NCBI GenBank assembly: GCA_038330085.1
Contig: JBBQNP010000004.1
Coordinates: forward strand, 15,806 to 79,805
Length of the DNA: 64,000 bases
Direction: 5' to 3'
Source: JAEUIA01 sp038330085
GTDB taxonomy: Bacteria > Planctomycetota > UBA1135 > GCA-002686595
Shown: positions 62,556 to 64,000 of the stretch, piece by piece
Position numbering within the stretch: position 1 is the first letter of the stretch
Layout: each line of letters starts with the position of its first letter
Notes under the pieces: model-generated
The model's database searches: none
What the model saw: the letters and a program-made list of their open reading frames with translations, nothing else
Told to the model about the DNA's origin: nothing
Program-made: the position numbers and the translations under genes

Positions 62556-64000
62556 TCCAACACCGCACCGAGTTTCCCGTGACGCTCGTTTTCCCGCCGC
62601 AGGGGCACTTCACGCAGCCCTACCTCGCGCTTCCGTGCTTGAAGGCCTGGCTCGTCGAGCACGGCTTCGACGACGTCGAGTTGATCGATGCGAACATCGA
62701 GGCGTACGACGAGTTCCTCAGCGCGAAGTACCTCGAGCGTGCGCGCGATCGCGTGCGCGCGCGGTTGTCGCTCGACACGTTCGACGAGCGCTCGACGCTC
62801 GAGTTCGGCGACCTCGCTGCCTTTCGTGCGGCCGCAGAGAGCGCCGTGTCCGCCGATGCGCTGATCGAGCGCGTCGACGAAGCCAAACGGGTGTTGCGCG
62901 GCGGGGCGTTCTTCGACGTCGAGCAATACGTGCCCGCCGTGCGCGCGCTCTACCACGGATTGCGCCTCGTTTCGGCCGCACACTTCCCGAGCGAGCTGAC
63001 GCCGCACAACTTCACGATGGGTTACGCGAACGATCGCTCGAGCGCGGTGCTCGCGGCGACGCTCGACGAAGAGCAGAACCCCTTCATCGATTTCTTACGC
63101 GAGCACATCCTCCCCCGCTTGCTGGCGCGTCGACCGCGTGTCGTCGGCATGTCGGTGATCTACGGCAGCCAGCTCATTCCGGCGTTGACGCTCGGGCGCA
63201 TGATCAAGGCCGCGCTGCCCGACTGTCACATCACCGCGGGTGGCGGGTTCCTCGCGTACATCGGCGAGAAGCTCATGCGCGCGCCGGGCATGGACGCGTG
63301 CATCGACTCGCTGATCTTCCACGAAGGCGAGAACCCGCTGCTGGCGTTGTGCGAGCGTTTGCGCGACGGCCGTCCGCTCGACGACGTCGGTTCGTTGACG
63401 TGGTTCGATCGCAGCGCGAGCCCGGCGGACGCTGACGTTCCGTCTGCGCGCGTCACCCACCAAGAGGTGCGCACCGTCGAGAACACACCCGGCCATCCGA
63501 TCAAGCTCGACGACGCGCCGGTCCCCGACTTCGACGGTTTGCCGCTGACCAAGTACTTCTCACCTGAGTTGGTCATCCCCTACGACATCAACCGCGGTTG
63601 CTACTACGGCGAGTGCACGTTCTGCACGCTGCCGACGGTCATCGGACCCGGGTACCGCACGCGCAGCGCGAAGACGATCGTCGATCACGTGCTGCAACTG
63701 CGCGACGCGCTGGGCACGCAGCACGTCAACTTCATCACGGACTGCATGCCGCCGGGTCTCTTGCGCGACCTGCCGAACGAATTGATCGCGCGGCGCGCGG
63801 ACATCCGCTGGTGGAGCGACGCGCGTGTCGAGCCCAAGGCGTACACGCTCGAGGGTGCGCGCAAACTGCACGCAAGCGGCTGCAGAAAGCTTCTGTTCGG
63901 CTTCGAGACCGCAACGCCGCGCCTCTTGAAGATGATGATGAAAGGCCAATCGCTGAAGTCGACGATCGAAGTGGCCACCAATTGTGCGCGCGCCGGCATC
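62552..64000 (+). CDS. Second B12-binding-type radical SAM protein (partial, cut by right edge)
   Basis: At least 483 residues are present; no stop is seen before the window edge. The N-terminal region (VTLVFPPQGHFTQPYLALPCL, GFDDVELIDANIEAYDE, then RVVGMSVIYGSQLIPALTL and TAGGGFLAYIGEKL) is B12-binding-domain-like with a longer insert than usual. The iron-sulfur motif at residues 350-358, RGCYYGECTFC, has four residues between the first two cysteines (CX4CX2C) instead of three. KLLFGFETATPRLLKMMMKG is a normal downstream block. Coupled to the preceding radical SAM gene by a four-base overlap, so the two enzymes probably act in one pathway. Confidence 0.88.
   Translation, partial: MIQHRTEFPVTLVFPPQGHFTQPYLALPCLKAWLVEHGFDDVELIDANIEAYDEFLSAKYLERARDRVRARLSLDTFDERSTLEFGDLAAFRAAAESAVSADALIERVDEAKRVLRGGAFFDVEQYVPAVRALYHGLRLVSAAHFPSELTPHNFTMGYANDRSSAVLAATLDEEQNPFIDFLREHILPRLLARRPRVVGMSVIYGSQLIPALTLGRMIKAALPDCHITAGGGFLAYIGEKLMRAPGMDACIDSLIFHEGENPLLALCERLRDGRPLDDVGSLTWFDRSASPADADVPSARVTHQEVRTVENTPGHPIKLDDAPVPDFDGLPLTKYFSPELVIPYDINRGCYYGECTFCTLPTVIGPGYRTRSAKTIVDHVLQLRDALGTQHVNFITDCMPPGLLRDLPNELIARRADIRWWSDARVEPKAYTLEGARKLHASGCRKLLFGFETATPRLLKMMMKGQSLKSTIEVATNCARAGI

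Noticed and set aside
1..64000. tRNA genes, rRNA, CRISPR arrays, insertion sequences, attachment sites
   Set aside because: None was recognised on reading both strands. A tRNA or small RNA could be missed without a covariance-model search (tRNAscan-SE, Rfam).

Overview
The window is high-GC bacterial chromosome with gene-dense operons on both strands. Two secreted proteins (18072..19034 and 58714..60384) end in the same C-terminal domain, carrying a CFGDGSxTACPCGN motif. From memory of that family, together with the tandem secreted HEAT-repeat proteins and many lineage-specific lipoproteins, the best guess is a member of the Planctomycetota. That assignment is inference. No rRNA, tRNA, CRISPR array, transposase or prophage was recognised.

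Layout. 1..1575: a secreted zinc-ribbon/HEAT protein on the minus strand, cut by the left edge. 1697..3720: a BtuF-type cobalamin-binding protein overlapping a ParA-family ATPase. 3728..7893 (minus): a DUF2442/DUF4160 pair, an SGNH-like hydrolase, a propeller lipoprotein and a DUF4434 protein. 8237..8983 (minus): TerC. 9207..17813: a complete arginine cluster argR-C-B-D-F-G-H-J, with ARG-box-like palindromes and a candidate promoter in front of argR. With ArgJ present, acetyl groups are recycled and ornithine is carried through to arginine. 18072..21005: secreted protein, MscS channel, YjdF-like membrane protein. 21133..27660: one tightly overlapped operon of NHL/YtkA protein, di-haem peroxidase, SecD-P1-like protein and a large anchored protein. 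27751..31730 (minus): membrane glycosyltransferase and recG. 31834..33121: a small lower-GC island with two exported proteins, a strong terminator and a G9 tract inside a candidate promoter. 33195..34560 (minus): two bPH2 membrane proteins. 34644..39139: three exported proteins that look like degenerate zinc peptidases. 39140..39877: a repeat-rich intergenic stretch, followed by mgtE. 41303..46498 (minus): a glycan operon. 46915..51387: tandemly duplicated HEAT proteins. 51481..54691: three glycosyltransferases. 54712..60384: lipoproteins, a zinc phospholipase C-like protein and a propeller protein. 60567..64000: two B12-type radical SAM proteins, the second cut by the right edge.

The clearest structure not explained by genes is a dispersed 78-bp palindromic element with GGTGCC/GGCACC ends and a central GTCGCGCG hairpin. 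Two full copies sit 6 and 8 bases beyond stop codons. An inverted, partly deleted pair has become a 61-codon in-frame insert in the cobalamin-binding protein gene. A degenerate copy lies in the gap before mgtE. Other points worth a second look are the basic tail on ArgG, the DUF2442 fusion to a worn DUF4160 domain, the degenerate peptidase trio, the G9 promoter tract, and the radical SAM pair, whose second member has CX4CX2C spacing.
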